Shown here in pieces: positions 39,242 to 47,016 of a DNA stretch of 64,000 nt. The notes below the pieces were generated by a model, which saw only the letters and a program-made list of their open reading frames with translations, ran no database searches and was not told the DNA's origin. Location of the stretch: positions 124,001 through 188,000 of the IMG/VR virus record IMGVR_UViG_3300045974_000132; one strand, 5' to 3'. The stretch is from a virus. Made by a program: the position numbers and the translations under genes. The stretch's first letter is position 1; every line of letters starts with the position of its first letter.

Positions 39242-39673
39242 TTAGGGCATATCAAAGAAAGTATCTGACAACCCAATTGCTTTTGCTTTAGCTCTTAGTT
39301 CATCACTAATGCCCGGTTCGAGCGTCCAAAAATCTTCAGGAGACTTAACTACTAGATCAGCCTTAGCAAAGCAAGGTTGTCCATAGATAGCAGTAAGCTG
39401 CTTTTCAGAGCTTACATACAAGGGCTTAGAAAAGAACTTCTTGGCACCACGACGGGTCTTAAACAACAATGAGTTAGGAACGCATGTTGCATCTACCTGC
39501 TCACTTGTGTAATATCGGCCTACGAGCTTAATACGAAGTTTAGGTTTGTATCGTGCATCACCCTTAGTGATACGAATGTTGCTTATAGTGCCTATGCTGC
39601 ATGTGAGGAATTTAGTATCGGCACCTGGTATCATAACGCTATGGTCAATTTCACGAACGTAGATTACACTCAT
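39242..39673 (-). CDS. Hypothetical protein, 143 aa
   Basis: Beta-rich N-terminal half and a C-terminal helix. Basic patch FKTRRGAKKFFSK. The start overlaps the upstream stop by 4 nt (ATGA). No family. Confidence 0.6.
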   Translation of the reverse strand: MSVIYVREIDHSVMIPGADTKFLTCSIGTISNIRITKGDARYKPKLRIKLVGRYYTSEQVDATCVPNSLLFKTRRGAKKFFSKPLYVSSEKQLTAIYGQPCFAKADLVVKSPEDFWTLEPGISDELRAKAKAIGLSDTFFDMP

Positions 39674-39933
39674 TTGAAGCCTGCATCAAAGAAGGTGTTT
39701 AGCAGCCAGCGTTGAAACCAAGACTTGGCCTGAACTAACTTCCACCCTTCTTGCTGGGCACGCCAGGACGGATGAAACACGCCGGTGTTGCACTCAATCA
39801 CAGCAGATCGTATGTCGGCACCCGAGTGATAAACACAACAAGCTTGATTGTGTTCGACAACGATACCTAGGTCGAGAAACTCAGGCTTGCGAGGTTGTAG
39901 ATTGCCGTAAGCTAGTTTTAAATTGTTAGTCAT
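39670..39933 (-). CDS. Hypothetical protein, 87 aa
   Basis: Aromatic-rich small protein (SWFQRWLLNTFFDAGFK at the end), with Cys and His mid-protein. Coupled to both neighbours by 4-nt overlaps. Unknown. Confidence 0.6.
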   Translation of the reverse strand: MTNNLKLAYGNLQPRKPEFLDLGIVVEHNQACCVYHSGADIRSAVIECNTGVFHPSWRAQQEGWKLVQAKSWFQRWLLNTFFDAGFK

Positions 39934-40196
39934 GACAACCTCTGAACGTTGTATAAAGTATGCCCATCATACTTGTAATAGTAAGGACCATAGTCAGGCA
40001 GAAGAGAGGGCACCCAGATTTTAACAACTGTCTCACCGTCATCATCGGAATACCCAAGTAAAGCTAAAGCTGCTGCCGCTGCTAGATAGTAGTTACCTGT
40101 TTTAACTGAGACCTGTTGTTCAGCACCCTCATTAATCCTAACATGAAAGGTGTTGAGTTTTAGTTTGAGTTTTTCTTCGTCATCATCAGAAGCCAT
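39930..40196 (-). CDS. Hypothetical protein, 88 aa
   Basis: ATG 40196 with GAGG. Acidic start (MASDDDEEKLKLKL), an alanine-rich helix AAAAALALLGY, and a Tyr/Pro-rich end. Probably soluble. Confidence 0.6.
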   Translation of the reverse strand: MASDDDEEKLKLKLNTFHVRINEGAEQQVSVKTGNYYLAAAAALALLGYSDDDGETVVKIWVPSLLPDYGPYYYKYDGHTLYNVQRLS

Positions 40197-40226
40197 CTTG
40201 AGCCTCACGTTCACGTTTATAGTATG

Positions 40227-40475
40227 TTAGTACCGCATACTCTTTCGATTACCCGGTAGATTCTTTAAGCCTTCACGCAACTGTTTAGCTCTAAGCTTCG
40301 GCTTCTCAGTAGGCTCAATAACTTCAGATTTAGGCAAATAGAAAGTTTGAATTCGATTGTCACGGTGGTGTGGACAATTGTAGCAACTACCTGTGATAGT
40401 TAGACTCTCGCTTTGCTTAAAGCAAGGTCCTGTGTATGCGCACCCAGTAACAGATATAGGAGAAGAACAAAACAT
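40227..40475 (-). CDS. Cys-rich protein, 82 aa
   Basis: Six Cys in the first 35 residues (CSSP, GCAY, PCFK, SCYNCPHH) look like a zinc or iron-sulfur binding knot; the rest is a basic tail. Follows tRNA-Ser. Confidence 0.6.
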   Translation of the reverse strand: MFCSSPISVTGCAYTGPCFKQSESLTITGSCYNCPHHRDNRIQTFYLPKSEVIEPTEKPKLRAKQLREGLKNLPGNRKSMRY

Positions 40476-40491
40476 ACACTACCTCATGTGT

Positions 40492-40581
40492 TGGCGGGAG
40501 CGGTGGGATTCAAACCCACGAATGTGTTTCCACATTGCCGGTTTTCAAGACCGGTGTATTCAATCGCTCTACCACACTCCC
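40492..40581 (-). tRNA. tRNA-Ser(TGA)
   Basis: Acceptor GGGAGTG/CGCTCCC, anticodon stem CCGGT/ACCGG with loop CTTGAAA (anticodon TGA), long variable arm ATGTG/CACAT, T arm GTGGG/CCCAC, G73 and encoded CCA. All features fit serine. Confidence 0.94.
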
Positions 40582-40588
40582 TAAAACT

Positions 40589-41713
40589 TTATGCCACTAG
40601 AACATCCCGCAATTTTGTTAGCATTTCAACCTGATGCTTGTAATGAGCTATCTCGAAGTCCAGTTGTTGAACAGCGAGTGTTATCTTGTTGCCTGCGATA
40701 GAACTAGGCGGAAAGTATTCGCTATTTTCAAACATCGTAACGCCAGGACTTTTAAGTACAGGACGTTCAAGAGTAGCATGACCCGCAACACAGCAACCTG
40801 ATGCTTCACCGATGGGACCTAAACTAGAAAGAGTCGTTTGTTGCCACTTAGGATCAGCTGCGATCATTGCATCATCAGCGGCAGTGAAGTCTTTATGTAC
40901 AACGGGCTCAATCTCTACCTTAGGCCGCTTTGAATCATAGTAAGCAGCAACAGTAGGGTACGGAAGCAACTCAGTGTCAGTAGCGAGTGTCTTATCAAAG
41001 GGATACGCAAACTTGTTAGACCACTTGAAGTAGGGCTTACGGAAGTCTGTATCGTTCTTGTCAGCATACCCTTGCTCTACAAGCTTGGTCATAACCGAGT
41101 ACAAAGAAGTCTTTGGACATTGCGTAATGGCAACCATATCGTCAAGTGTAAGAGCAGGCTCAGCACGGAACTTGAACAGAGCAAGAGCAGCAGCCCCCAG
41201 GCTCTTAGAGCGATGCAGATCACCGAATGGGAGACGCTTGTCACCTTGCACAACCTGTGTAGAGGCTTGAACTTGCTGGGTAGACATAGTTGCAATCTCC
41301 TTCAGAACGTCAGTAGGGCTTTCTACAACAAGAGCTACTTTAGTATTTGGGCCACTATCCGCAGGAACTTCATCATGCTTACCCGGAACTACTTTGAAAG
41401 AGGTTTCAGGAAAGGTCTCACGCAAACTCTTCGGTTCAAACTTAGCTTTGGATGCAGCCCAAGGGTCTTCTTTGCTACTAGTAGGAGTGGGCTGAATAGT
41501 GTCAGCATAATCCTTAGAGGTAGTGACAAGGAAGTGTAAGCCACTCTTGTTATACATCCAGCCTTGATGCTTGGCTGCATGAAGACCTAGAGACAGTTCT
41601 TGCTTCTCCCCAAAGGTCTTACACTTGGCCCAAAGAGCTTCGGTACTAATACCGATAGGATGTTGAGCTAAGACACTACGGAGTTCATCTTCTTGATCGG
41701 TAGAAAGTTCCAT
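40589..41713 (-). CDS. DNA-binding protein with two winged-helix-like regions
   Basis: 374 aa. The N-terminus (LRSVLAQHPIGISTEALWAK) and the middle (GAAALALFKFRAEPALTLDD, TQCPKTSLYSVMTKLVEQGY) look like winged-helix modules; a Pro/Ser-rich linker separates them. The C-terminal helix EIAHYKHQVEMLTKLRDVL may oligomerise. Possible transcription regulator. Confidence 0.6.
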   Translation of the reverse strand: MELSTDQEDELRSVLAQHPIGISTEALWAKCKTFGEKQELSLGLHAAKHQGWMYNKSGLHFLVTTSKDYADTIQPTPTSSKEDPWAASKAKFEPKSLRETFPETSFKVVPGKHDEVPADSGPNTKVALVVESPTDVLKEIATMSTQQVQASTQVVQGDKRLPFGDLHRSKSLGAAALALFKFRAEPALTLDDMVAITQCPKTSLYSVMTKLVEQGYADKNDTDFRKPYFKWSNKFAYPFDKTLATDTELLPYPTVAAYYDSKRPKVEIEPVVHKDFTAADDAMIAADPKWQQTTLSSLGPIGEASGCCVAGHATLERPVLKSPGVTMFENSEYFPPSSIAGNKITLAVQQLDFEIAHYKHQVEMLTKLRDVLVA

Positions 41714-41728
41714 AACAACCCCTGTTTA

Positions 41729-41917
41729 TTATTTTTTTGAGTATTGACGACGCTGATTAGGGCGCGTTAACACCCGTACAGCTACCTCCAGCGGAACACC
41801 CAAACAGCCACAAACTAAGGCAGCATCTTGAACAAAGCCCATTTCAGCTATTCGGATCGCTTTTTCAACTTCCCGTGCAGTTTCAAAATCAGTACGTTTC
41901 ACTTTAGCAGATTTCAT
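41729..41917 (-). CDS. Small helical protein under riboregulation, 62 aa
   Basis: Helical (RTDFETAREVEKAIRIAEM) with basic end. Its leader has a 9-bp hairpin with a promoter-like motif in the loop (41924-41970), a design shared with homing endonucleases and the STAS gene. Function unknown. Confidence 0.65.
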   Translation of the reverse strand: MKSAKVKRTDFETAREVEKAIRIAEMGFVQDAALVCGCLGVPLEVAVRVLTRPNQRRQYSKK

Positions 41918-41923
41918 AGTTAT

Positions 41924-41970
41924 ACCACATAAATTTTCTATAGAGCCTTAAATTAGAAAGCTTATGTGGT
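41924..41970 (-). promoter_or_regulatory. Leader hairpin with promoter-like motif in its loop
   Basis: ACCACATAA (minus, 41962-41970) pairs with TTATGTGGT (41924-41932), 9 bp, ending 6 nt before the ATG. TTCTAATTTA (41949-41958) lies between the arms. The remaining non-coding stretch to 42303 contains other hairpins (e.g. GTTCTATAT/ATATAGAAC near 42140) but no gene. Confidence 0.6.
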
Positions 41971-42303
41971 AAGACTCAGAAGTGCTTAACACCGTCTGAG
42001 TCAAACCGGTGTAGCTTGCGTTGTGCCAAGCAGCAATTCTCGATGGGATAGTATTGAGAAAAGCCGCATTGACTGCACCTTGCAAACTACTGATTATTCT
42101 CGCCTAAAGCGCATGGTCATCACCCTTATATAATGTTCTATATGTATGCTTGTATATAGAACCCTACTTAGATTTAAGAACTATATTAGACGTAACATTA
42201 AGTTACCCTCCAAAAGAGTTCGCTATGAGCGTAGCGGGAGCTTCTGTTCACAAGCTTGCCGGCCCGACTCTCACGGGCAGTACCTAGGGCGAAGAGTTAA
42301 AGA

Positions 42304-42738
42304 CTACTTCTTCTTTTTGCTACCGAACGTCATCTTCTTGTAGTCAGAAGGAACGACCAGAGCTTCGGGTTTGATACCACGCAACGAAGGCAGAGGCATC
42401 ACGATACCAGCCAGAGGCAAGTAGTTGGACGACTCGTTACCGTAGTCAATAGCAGTGTCAATATGAGCAAGCATACGCTGGGCTTCAGCGATAGAAGCAC
42501 GGGCATTACGAATCGCCACAACTTGCTGAAACTTGACCGTCTCTGCCTGGTCGATGATAGCGATGATCGAATCAGCAGCACGTTCTGCCTTTTCAACGTC
42601 ACGCTGCTCCAGACGCTTCTTCATAACCGCTTGCAAATGCTCAGGAAGCTTCTCGCTGACTTTGGCTTCCTTCGACAAGTCGGTGTCAGCCAGCATTGCC
42701 AAAGCTTCGAGATTGATTTGGTTGGTACAACACGACAT
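42304..42738 (-). CDS. Hypothetical helical protein, 144 aa
   Basis: Long helices (DVEKAERAADSIIAIIDQAE; RNARASIAEAQRMLAHIDTA) with a basic C-terminal tail. N-terminus MSCCTNQ has a Cys pair. Unknown role. Confidence 0.65.
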   Translation of the reverse strand: MSCCTNQINLEALAMLADTDLSKEAKVSEKLPEHLQAVMKKRLEQRDVEKAERAADSIIAIIDQAETVKFQQVVAIRNARASIAEAQRMLAHIDTAIDYGNESSNYLPLAGIVMPLPSLRGIKPEALVVPSDYKKMTFGSKKKK

Positions 42739-42757
42739 ACGTTTTCTCCTTGGAAAG

Positions 42758-42973
42758 TTATGTTTGCATTTCAGTTAAGATTACCTTAACGCCTTTAAGA
42801 CGTTCAGCAATCTCAGGATCAGACTTAGCCAATTTCTTAGCATTGTGAGTCTCACCTAGCTGGACTACAACTTCGCAGCCTAGAGACTCTAAATAATGAG
42901 CTATAGCAGCCATTGCATAGCCTTTACCGGACTTATCAGGCCCTTCAATACTCACTCTTAGAGTATCGGGCAT
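42758..42973 (-). CDS. Minimal P-loop protein, 71 aa
   Basis: RVSIEGPDKSGKGYAMAAIA is a clear Walker A (GPDKSGKG) as in nucleotide kinases, followed by a strand (CEVVVQLGE) and a strand ending VKVILTE. Only half the size of the smallest kinases; may be a remnant or a nucleotide-binding regulator. It overlaps no neighbour and precedes the PhoH gene's downstream end by 10 nt. Confidence 0.7.
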   Translation of the reverse strand: MPDTLRVSIEGPDKSGKGYAMAAIAHYLESLGCEVVVQLGETHNAKKLAKSDPEIAERLKGVKVILTEMQT

Positions 42974-42983
42974 ATTAAACTCC

Positions 42984-43802
42984 TTATGAAGTAGCTGCCA
43001 CTATATGAATAGAAGGAGCAGCAAGTTTTGCATACAACTCAGTCACACCGTTTTCTTTATACAAGTGCGACAAGAAGGAACGAACAAAGCCTGAACGAAC
43101 AATGTCTTCTAACTGAAAGACTGTTATTGGGATGTCAAAGCCATTACGTTGGGCAAAGGCATGCAACCACAAAAGCCCACTTTCTCCCTTTAGATCGTTT
43201 TGGAAGGGATCTCCAAGAAGTACAATACGACCTGACTCATAGCGAGTAATGATTGCGATCATGTCCTCTTCGTCAAGGTTTTGAGCTTCGTCAATGATTA
43301 CAAACTTGTTGATGAATGAACGCCCACGTACATACTCAAAGGGAAGCATTTCAATCTGCCCTTTGTTAAGCATGTAATCTACTTTAGGACCAAGATGGCG
43401 ACGTAAGCTATCAAGAATAGGCATTAGCAAAGGAGTCATCTTATCTTCTTTGCTGCCTGGCAAGAAACCTACTGTTTCACCGCGCAACACATTAGCGCGT
43501 GTTAGAACAAACCCATCAACAAGGTCTGCTAAAAACATCTGAGCAGCAACCCCTGCTGCACAGTATGTCTTACCTACGCCCGCTGGCCCAATTGCCGCAC
43601 ATACTTCACTGTCCTTAAGAGCATTGATAAAATGACGCTGATTAACAGTCTTGGGAAGGAGTTCAACACGCCACGATTCGCGCTCACGAAACTTTTTATG
43701 CTTCTCACTTTCGGCTATACGCTCAAGATCCCGCTGCGTGTCACGGAGTCGACTCTTATTAGAGGACTTAGGGATACTCTTGACCTTATTGCTGCGCGCC
43801 AT
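42984..43802 (-). CDS. phoH: PhoH-like ATPase
   Basis: 272 aa. Walker A IGPAGVGKTYCAAGVA, Walker B VIIDEAQNLDEEDM, and GRIVLLGDPFQND are diagnostic for PhoH. N-terminal 55 residues are a basic extension. Common in marine and freshwater phages; precise role unknown (RNA metabolism suggested). Confidence 0.93.
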   Translation of the reverse strand: MARSNKVKSIPKSSNKSRLRDTQRDLERIAESEKHKKFRERESWRVELLPKTVNQRHFINALKDSEVCAAIGPAGVGKTYCAAGVAAQMFLADLVDGFVLTRANVLRGETVGFLPGSKEDKMTPLLMPILDSLRRHLGPKVDYMLNKGQIEMLPFEYVRGRSFINKFVIIDEAQNLDEEDMIAIITRYESGRIVLLGDPFQNDLKGESGLLWLHAFAQRNGFDIPITVFQLEDIVRSGFVRSFLSHLYKENGVTELYAKLAAPSIHIVAATS

Positions 43803-43861
43803 ATTGAACCTTTGATGATATGGGAGGAAGAAACTTTAAACTCTGTACGACTCTCAGGTGG

Positions 43862-44141
43862 GGTCTAGCTTGCAAGGCCAAACCACACGAGGCAGTCGTG
43901 CACAACTACTTCTATTCACTAGAGCAAGGTAATAGCTTACCTATTAATCTATGCTAGGTTGCTCTAGCTAACCGTCCGACCTTTGGCTGTCGTCCCCGCT
44001 CAAGCTGGCTTCACTGAGTTTCCTCTCCACTGTCTCGATCTGCTGCTCCGAAGAGCTTCAACAAGGACACGCTTGACCCACTGTGCAATCTAAATACTCA
44101 GCTAGACACCTAAGGGGATAGGTACCGGCTTATGCTAGACC
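43862..44141. ncRNA. Possible large structured RNA in a 558-nt non-coding region
   Basis: The region 43803-44360 has no gene. GGTCTAGC (43862-43869) can pair with GCTAGACC (44134-44141), enclosing 264 nt with an inner CTAGAGCAA/TTGCTCTAG stem at 43919-43968. The rest of the gap ends in a hairpin near 44340-44370 (CGCC/GGCG). Evidence is structural only. Confidence 0.35.
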
Positions 44142-44360
44142 GTTACAAGTATTCGATAAGATTAACAACTTTCCATCGACGTACCCTAGCGCGTATAACG
44201 AAATCACGGCTCCAACATTGTAAGACTTTCCAATCATTGCTTAAACCGCTGTACCCTGGCCGGGGCCTTCAATTCTGCTATACTCGGGCTATTCGGTAAC
44301 TGACTACACAGACTACTCTTGCATTTTTCGGTGGTGGCCTTTAATGTGCGCCTCACGGCG

Positions 44361-44600
44361 TTAAGGTTTCTGCAATTTTTGTATTTCTTCAAATCTACCT
44401 AAAGCTGTGGCCAGTTCAGCGCGAGCTTTACCCACTTGCTTTTCAGCAACACCGTATAGGTGCGCATGAGCAGCATCCCAAGTGTCGAAGCGTAAAATTT
44501 CGCGCATCGCAGGAGGATTAAAGTCAGACGCAACCTCTTCACGACTTATATTAGTTGATATACCTGGGTAGCGTAAAACAAATTGAATTTTAGTATCCAT
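44361..44600 (-). CDS. Hypothetical protein, 79 aa
   Basis: ATG 44600 lies one base past the NTase stop with AGGT before it. C-terminal helix VGKARAELATALGRFEEIQK. Possibly the partner of the nucleotidyltransferase-like gene, to which it is coupled. Confidence 0.6.
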   Translation of the reverse strand: MDTKIQFVLRYPGISTNISREEVASDFNPPAMREILRFDTWDAAHAHLYGVAEKQVGKARAELATALGRFEEIQKLQKP

Positions 44601-44601
44601 G

Positions 44602-45180
44602 TTAACTACCTGCGCGTCGTTTTGCATCGTTAAACTTAGATAACTGATCTTCAGTTAAGAACTGTTCCCAGCCCTCTAAGATTAGATCCGGATGAGAAGA
44701 CAAGATTGAAACAATGTCATTCAAGTCTTTGAACTCGCGCTTCAACGTGTTAGCACCAAACAACTTTAGAACAACCATTGCCTCCTTAGAAGCAACAAGT
44801 ATCCCGTCATGGTTTACTGCGGTGTGTATCACCTTCTTAGCAACGGGTATAGGTAGTTCAATTGAAGCAGGTGTTGTAAGCTCAATATCAACCTGCGTTT
44901 TGTTTTCTTGAAAGGCACCTGGCCTATAACGCTTGAAGCCCTTGACTTCAGTAGGTACTAAAGCTTTACTAAGAAACAGAAGGTCTACGTCTTCAGTGTA
45001 ACGAGGCTTTGCATAGAAAGACATTGCAAGTCCGCCGATTAAAACACCGGGAGCTTCTGTACCTACTTTAGATTTAATCCAAGCAAGTAAAGCATGTTGC
45101 ACTTCAGGAACTAAGGCTACATGCTTTACCTCAGATACTGCCGACGCATACACAGACATGTTACGAAGTATCAGTTCCAT
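44602..45180 (-). CDS. Nucleotidyltransferase-fold protein (AbiEii/DUF6036-like)
   Basis: 192 aa. VLIGGLAMSFYAKPRYTEDVDLLFL has the GG...DxD pattern of minimal nucleotidyltransferases, with a third acidic residue in KTQVDIELT. Related proteins act as toxins (AbiEii type) or tRNA-modifying enzymes. Here it lies beside a tRNA cassette and a small coupled gene, so a tRNA-related or defence-related role is possible but unproven. Confidence 0.75.
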   Translation of the reverse strand: MELILRNMSVYASAVSEVKHVALVPEVQHALLAWIKSKVGTEAPGVLIGGLAMSFYAKPRYTEDVDLLFLSKALVPTEVKGFKRYRPGAFQENKTQVDIELTTPASIELPIPVAKKVIHTAVNHDGILVASKEAMVVLKLFGANTLKREFKDLNDIVSILSSHPDLILEGWEQFLTEDQLSKFNDAKRRAGS

Positions 45181-45274
45181 CGTTGCTCCTAAAGAAAGAA
45201 GACCGGGCTTCCACCGGCAGCAAGATTAAGCCGAAGCAACCTCTCTGCGTCAGATTTGGTATCCGACGACTTTC

Positions 45275-45311
45275 TGGTAGGCCCGGTCAGACTTGAACTG
45301 ACGACCAAATA
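45275..45311 (-). pseudogene. 3' remnant of a disrupted tRNA (cassette B)
   Basis: Minus strand has T arm GTCAG TTCAAGT CTGAC, acceptor strand CGGGCCT, A73 and CCA, with no 5' half. Acceptor matches the AGGCCTG remnant at 46059-46065 (one G-U). It starts 16 nt after tRNA(CAT). Confidence 0.8.
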
Positions 45312-45326
45312 CTTAAACTAACTTAG

Positions 45327-45401
45327 TGGGCCCAACTGGATTTGAACCAGTGACCCTCCGGTTATGAGCCGGGCGCTGCTAACCAACTGAGCTATAGGCC
45401 C
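45327..45401 (-). tRNA. tRNA(CAT), Met or Ile2
   Basis: Acceptor GGGCCTA/TGGGCCC, D arm GCTC, anticodon loop CTCATAA (CAT), T arm ACTGG/CCAGT, A73; the 3' end reads CTA, so CCA must be added. Elongator Met and lysidine-modified Ile2 cannot be told apart by eye. It begins 1 nt after the HNH stop codon. Confidence 0.9.
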
Positions 45402-45402
45402 T

Positions 45403-45993
45403 CTAAGTAAGCTTTCGTCCTCTACCTAGCTTAGGCAATAGAGTACGGCAAATTTTGGTATAGCTGCTTTTAACATGACTATAAGTATCACCGCGCAACA
45501 TTGAGAACAGGGTAAGAGGATGCACATCTAACTCTTCTGCTAGTTCATGATGGGACAATTCATACTCAGAAAAGTATTTCCTAAGGCGTTTAACTTCACT
45601 ATCTAAAAACTTTGAATTAGGTCTAAGCTCACCTCGAGGATCAACGCGCAAACCTGTTGCCAGTGCGTGTTTCACATTACCGGAATTAGTTGTCAATTCA
45701 AGATTTGTTAATCGACAGTTAGCTTTAATCCCATCACGATGGTTTAACTGTAGTTCAGAGTCCTCTGGTATCCCCTTAAAGTGCGCCCATACAAGCCGGT
45801 GCAATTGTATCTGACGAATCTTTTTAGAGTTAGGATCTTGCCAAGATAGCTTTCGATATCCTTTTGAAGAAGGAGTCTTAGCTACTTCCTTACCTGAAAT
45901 CAAATTAAAAGCTTTACCAGACTTCGTAACTTTTAACTTACCTGAGTTTATCAGGCTAAGAAAGAAGCGTTCATTTCTAAGGTTTGCCGCCAT
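45403..45993 (-). CDS. HNH homing endonuclease of tRNA cassette B
   Basis: 196 aa. Core IQLHRLVWAHFKGIPEDSEL, QLNHRDGIKANCRLTNLEL is a typical HNH_3 motif; an HTH follows (YELSHHELAEELDVHPLTLF). Expression is likely late through the motif at 46024-46033, whose hairpin arm is part of the upstream tRNA remnant. Ends next to tRNA(CAT). Confidence 0.88.
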   Translation of the reverse strand: MAANLRNERFFLSLINSGKLKVTKSGKAFNLISGKEVAKTPSSKGYRKLSWQDPNSKKIRQIQLHRLVWAHFKGIPEDSELQLNHRDGIKANCRLTNLELTTNSGNVKHALATGLRVDPRGELRPNSKFLDSEVKRLRKYFSEYELSHHELAEELDVHPLTLFSMLRGDTYSHVKSSYTKICRTLLPKLGRGRKLT

Positions 45994-45999
45994 GAGGTT

Positions 46000-46044
46000 A
46001 GAGCAGAGTAGTGGTATAGCTCATAAATTAGTATCCTCTGCTCT
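46000..46044 (-). promoter_or_regulatory. Hairpin with promoter-like motif upstream of HNH gene (cassette B)
   Basis: AGAGCAGAG (minus, 46036-46044, inside the tRNA remnant) pairs with CTCTGCTCT (46000-46008) just before the ATG. TACTAATTTA occupies 46024-46033 between them. The cassette uses tRNA sequence as half of its own riboregulator. Confidence 0.6.
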
Positions 46045-46065
46045 GACCAACTGAGCTACAGGCCT
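46034..46065 (-). pseudogene. 5' remnant of a disrupted tRNA (cassette B)
   Basis: AGGCCTG TA GCTC AGTTGGTCA GAGC A GAGGA: acceptor, complete D arm and 5' anticodon strand of a tRNA, then the sequence switches to the promoter-like motif. No 3' half follows until 45311. Confidence 0.8.
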
Positions 46066-46075
46066 AAAACTTTAT

Positions 46076-46225
46076 AAGGTTGCTTACATTCTCGATCACC
46101 TACCACCAGTAAGTCAGTGTCGATAGTTGTGATACGCTCAACGTGCAGCCCACAACTCCTATGCACGTTAAAGCTCAACTTCATCTGGACTATACATCGA
46201 CCAGTCTAGGTGTTAAGCAAACCTT
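46076..46225. ncRNA. Stem-closed RNA element upstream of cassette B
   Basis: AAGGTTGCTTA (46076-46086) pairs with TAAGCAAACCTT (46214-46225, one bulge), enclosing 127 nt with a further CGTGCA/TGCACG hairpin. It lies between the second ACP stop and the tRNA remnant. Confidence 0.5.
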
Positions 46226-46496
46226 ATTGGGTAGCAGCAGCTTCGTAATAATATTCCTTGAAGTGCTTTAAGAAATCTGACAGCGTAGATTTGATAGTCA
46301 CCTTAGGGCGGAAGCTATCGTCAAGCATCGTATTAAAGGTTTCTTCAACAAGAAGGATTAACTCAAACATGTCCATCGAGTCTAAATCTAAGCCTTCTAA
46401 AGTATCAGACAGACTTGCTTTGCAGGAACGATCATCTGAAAACAGTTTCAGGAATTGCTCTTGCAAAACATCTTCTTTCAGTTTTAAATTAGTCAT
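46224..46496 (-). CDS. Second acyl carrier protein-like gene
   Basis: 90 aa, a bare ACP fold: TLEGLDLDSMDMFELILLVE holds the pantetheine Ser (DSMD) and EETFNTMLDDSF and TLSDFLKHF complete the bundle. Distinct from the ACP at 26794-27186 and without an extension. Phages with ACPs are known but two copies are unusual. Confidence 0.85.
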   Translation of the reverse strand: MTNLKLKEDVLQEQFLKLFSDDRSCKASLSDTLEGLDLDSMDMFELILLVEETFNTMLDDSFRPKVTIKSTLSDFLKHFKEYYYEAAATQ

Positions 46497-46553
46497 AGCA
46501 CAAATGAAGAAACAGGATGACCGAAGCCACCCTGTTTATCAATACCTCGAAGG

Positions 46554-46928
46554 TTACTGACGGGACTTGCGTGAAGACTTCTTGCCATCCTTGGAACCGC
46601 GCGAAGACTTTTCGGCCTTCTTCGGTTCAGCAGCAGCGGCCGCTTTCTTAGCAGCACGGGTAGAAGTCTTGGCCGGAGCAGCAGCCTTAGCAGGAGCAGC
46701 TTTGGCAGCAGCAGCAGCAGCTTTGGCCGGGGCAGCTTTGGCGGTTGCCGCAGCAGCACGGGTAGAGCGAGCCGGAGTCTTTTCGCCAGCGGTGCCGATT
46801 GCCGAAGATTGAGCAATAGTTTGATTGACAGCTTCGACAGCATCAGCAACAGCCTTCTTGGCAGCGTCGATAGCTTTGTTGGCAGCAACCAGAGAAGAAA
46901 TAGCCTTCTTGAGAGTACGAGAATTCAT
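46554..46928 (-). CDS. Histone H1/HctB-like Ala-Lys-Pro-rich protein
   Basis: 124 aa. An N-terminal helix (LKKAISSLVAANKAIDAAKK) is followed by repeats of AAPAKAA and SSRGSKDG-type basic sequence, like bacterial H1-type DNA-condensing proteins. pI is very high. A GC-rich hairpin lies between it and the next gene. It probably binds phage DNA. Confidence 0.75.
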   Translation of the reverse strand: MNSRTLKKAISSLVAANKAIDAAKKAVADAVEAVNQTIAQSSAIGTAGEKTPARSTRAAAATAKAAPAKAAAAAAKAAPAKAAAPAKTSTRAAKKAAAAAEPKKAEKSSRGSKDGKKSSRKSRQ

Positions 46929-47016
46929 TGTTGTATTCCTTATATATGTAAAGTTGGGGAGAACATTACGCCCTCCCCTTTAAAACAGACTACTTGGTTA
47001 GTGCAATGAGACGGAA

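Noticed and set aside
45275-46065. Group I intron in a tRNA gene
   Set aside because: The interval contains a complete second tRNA and an HNH gene, with no recognisable intron core; splicing would not rebuild a tRNA anticodon stem (GAGGA lacks its partner).
29551-46978. Closing-stem elements as simple terminators
   Set aside because: The stems enclose 70-260 nt and lack U tracts; terminators have short loops.
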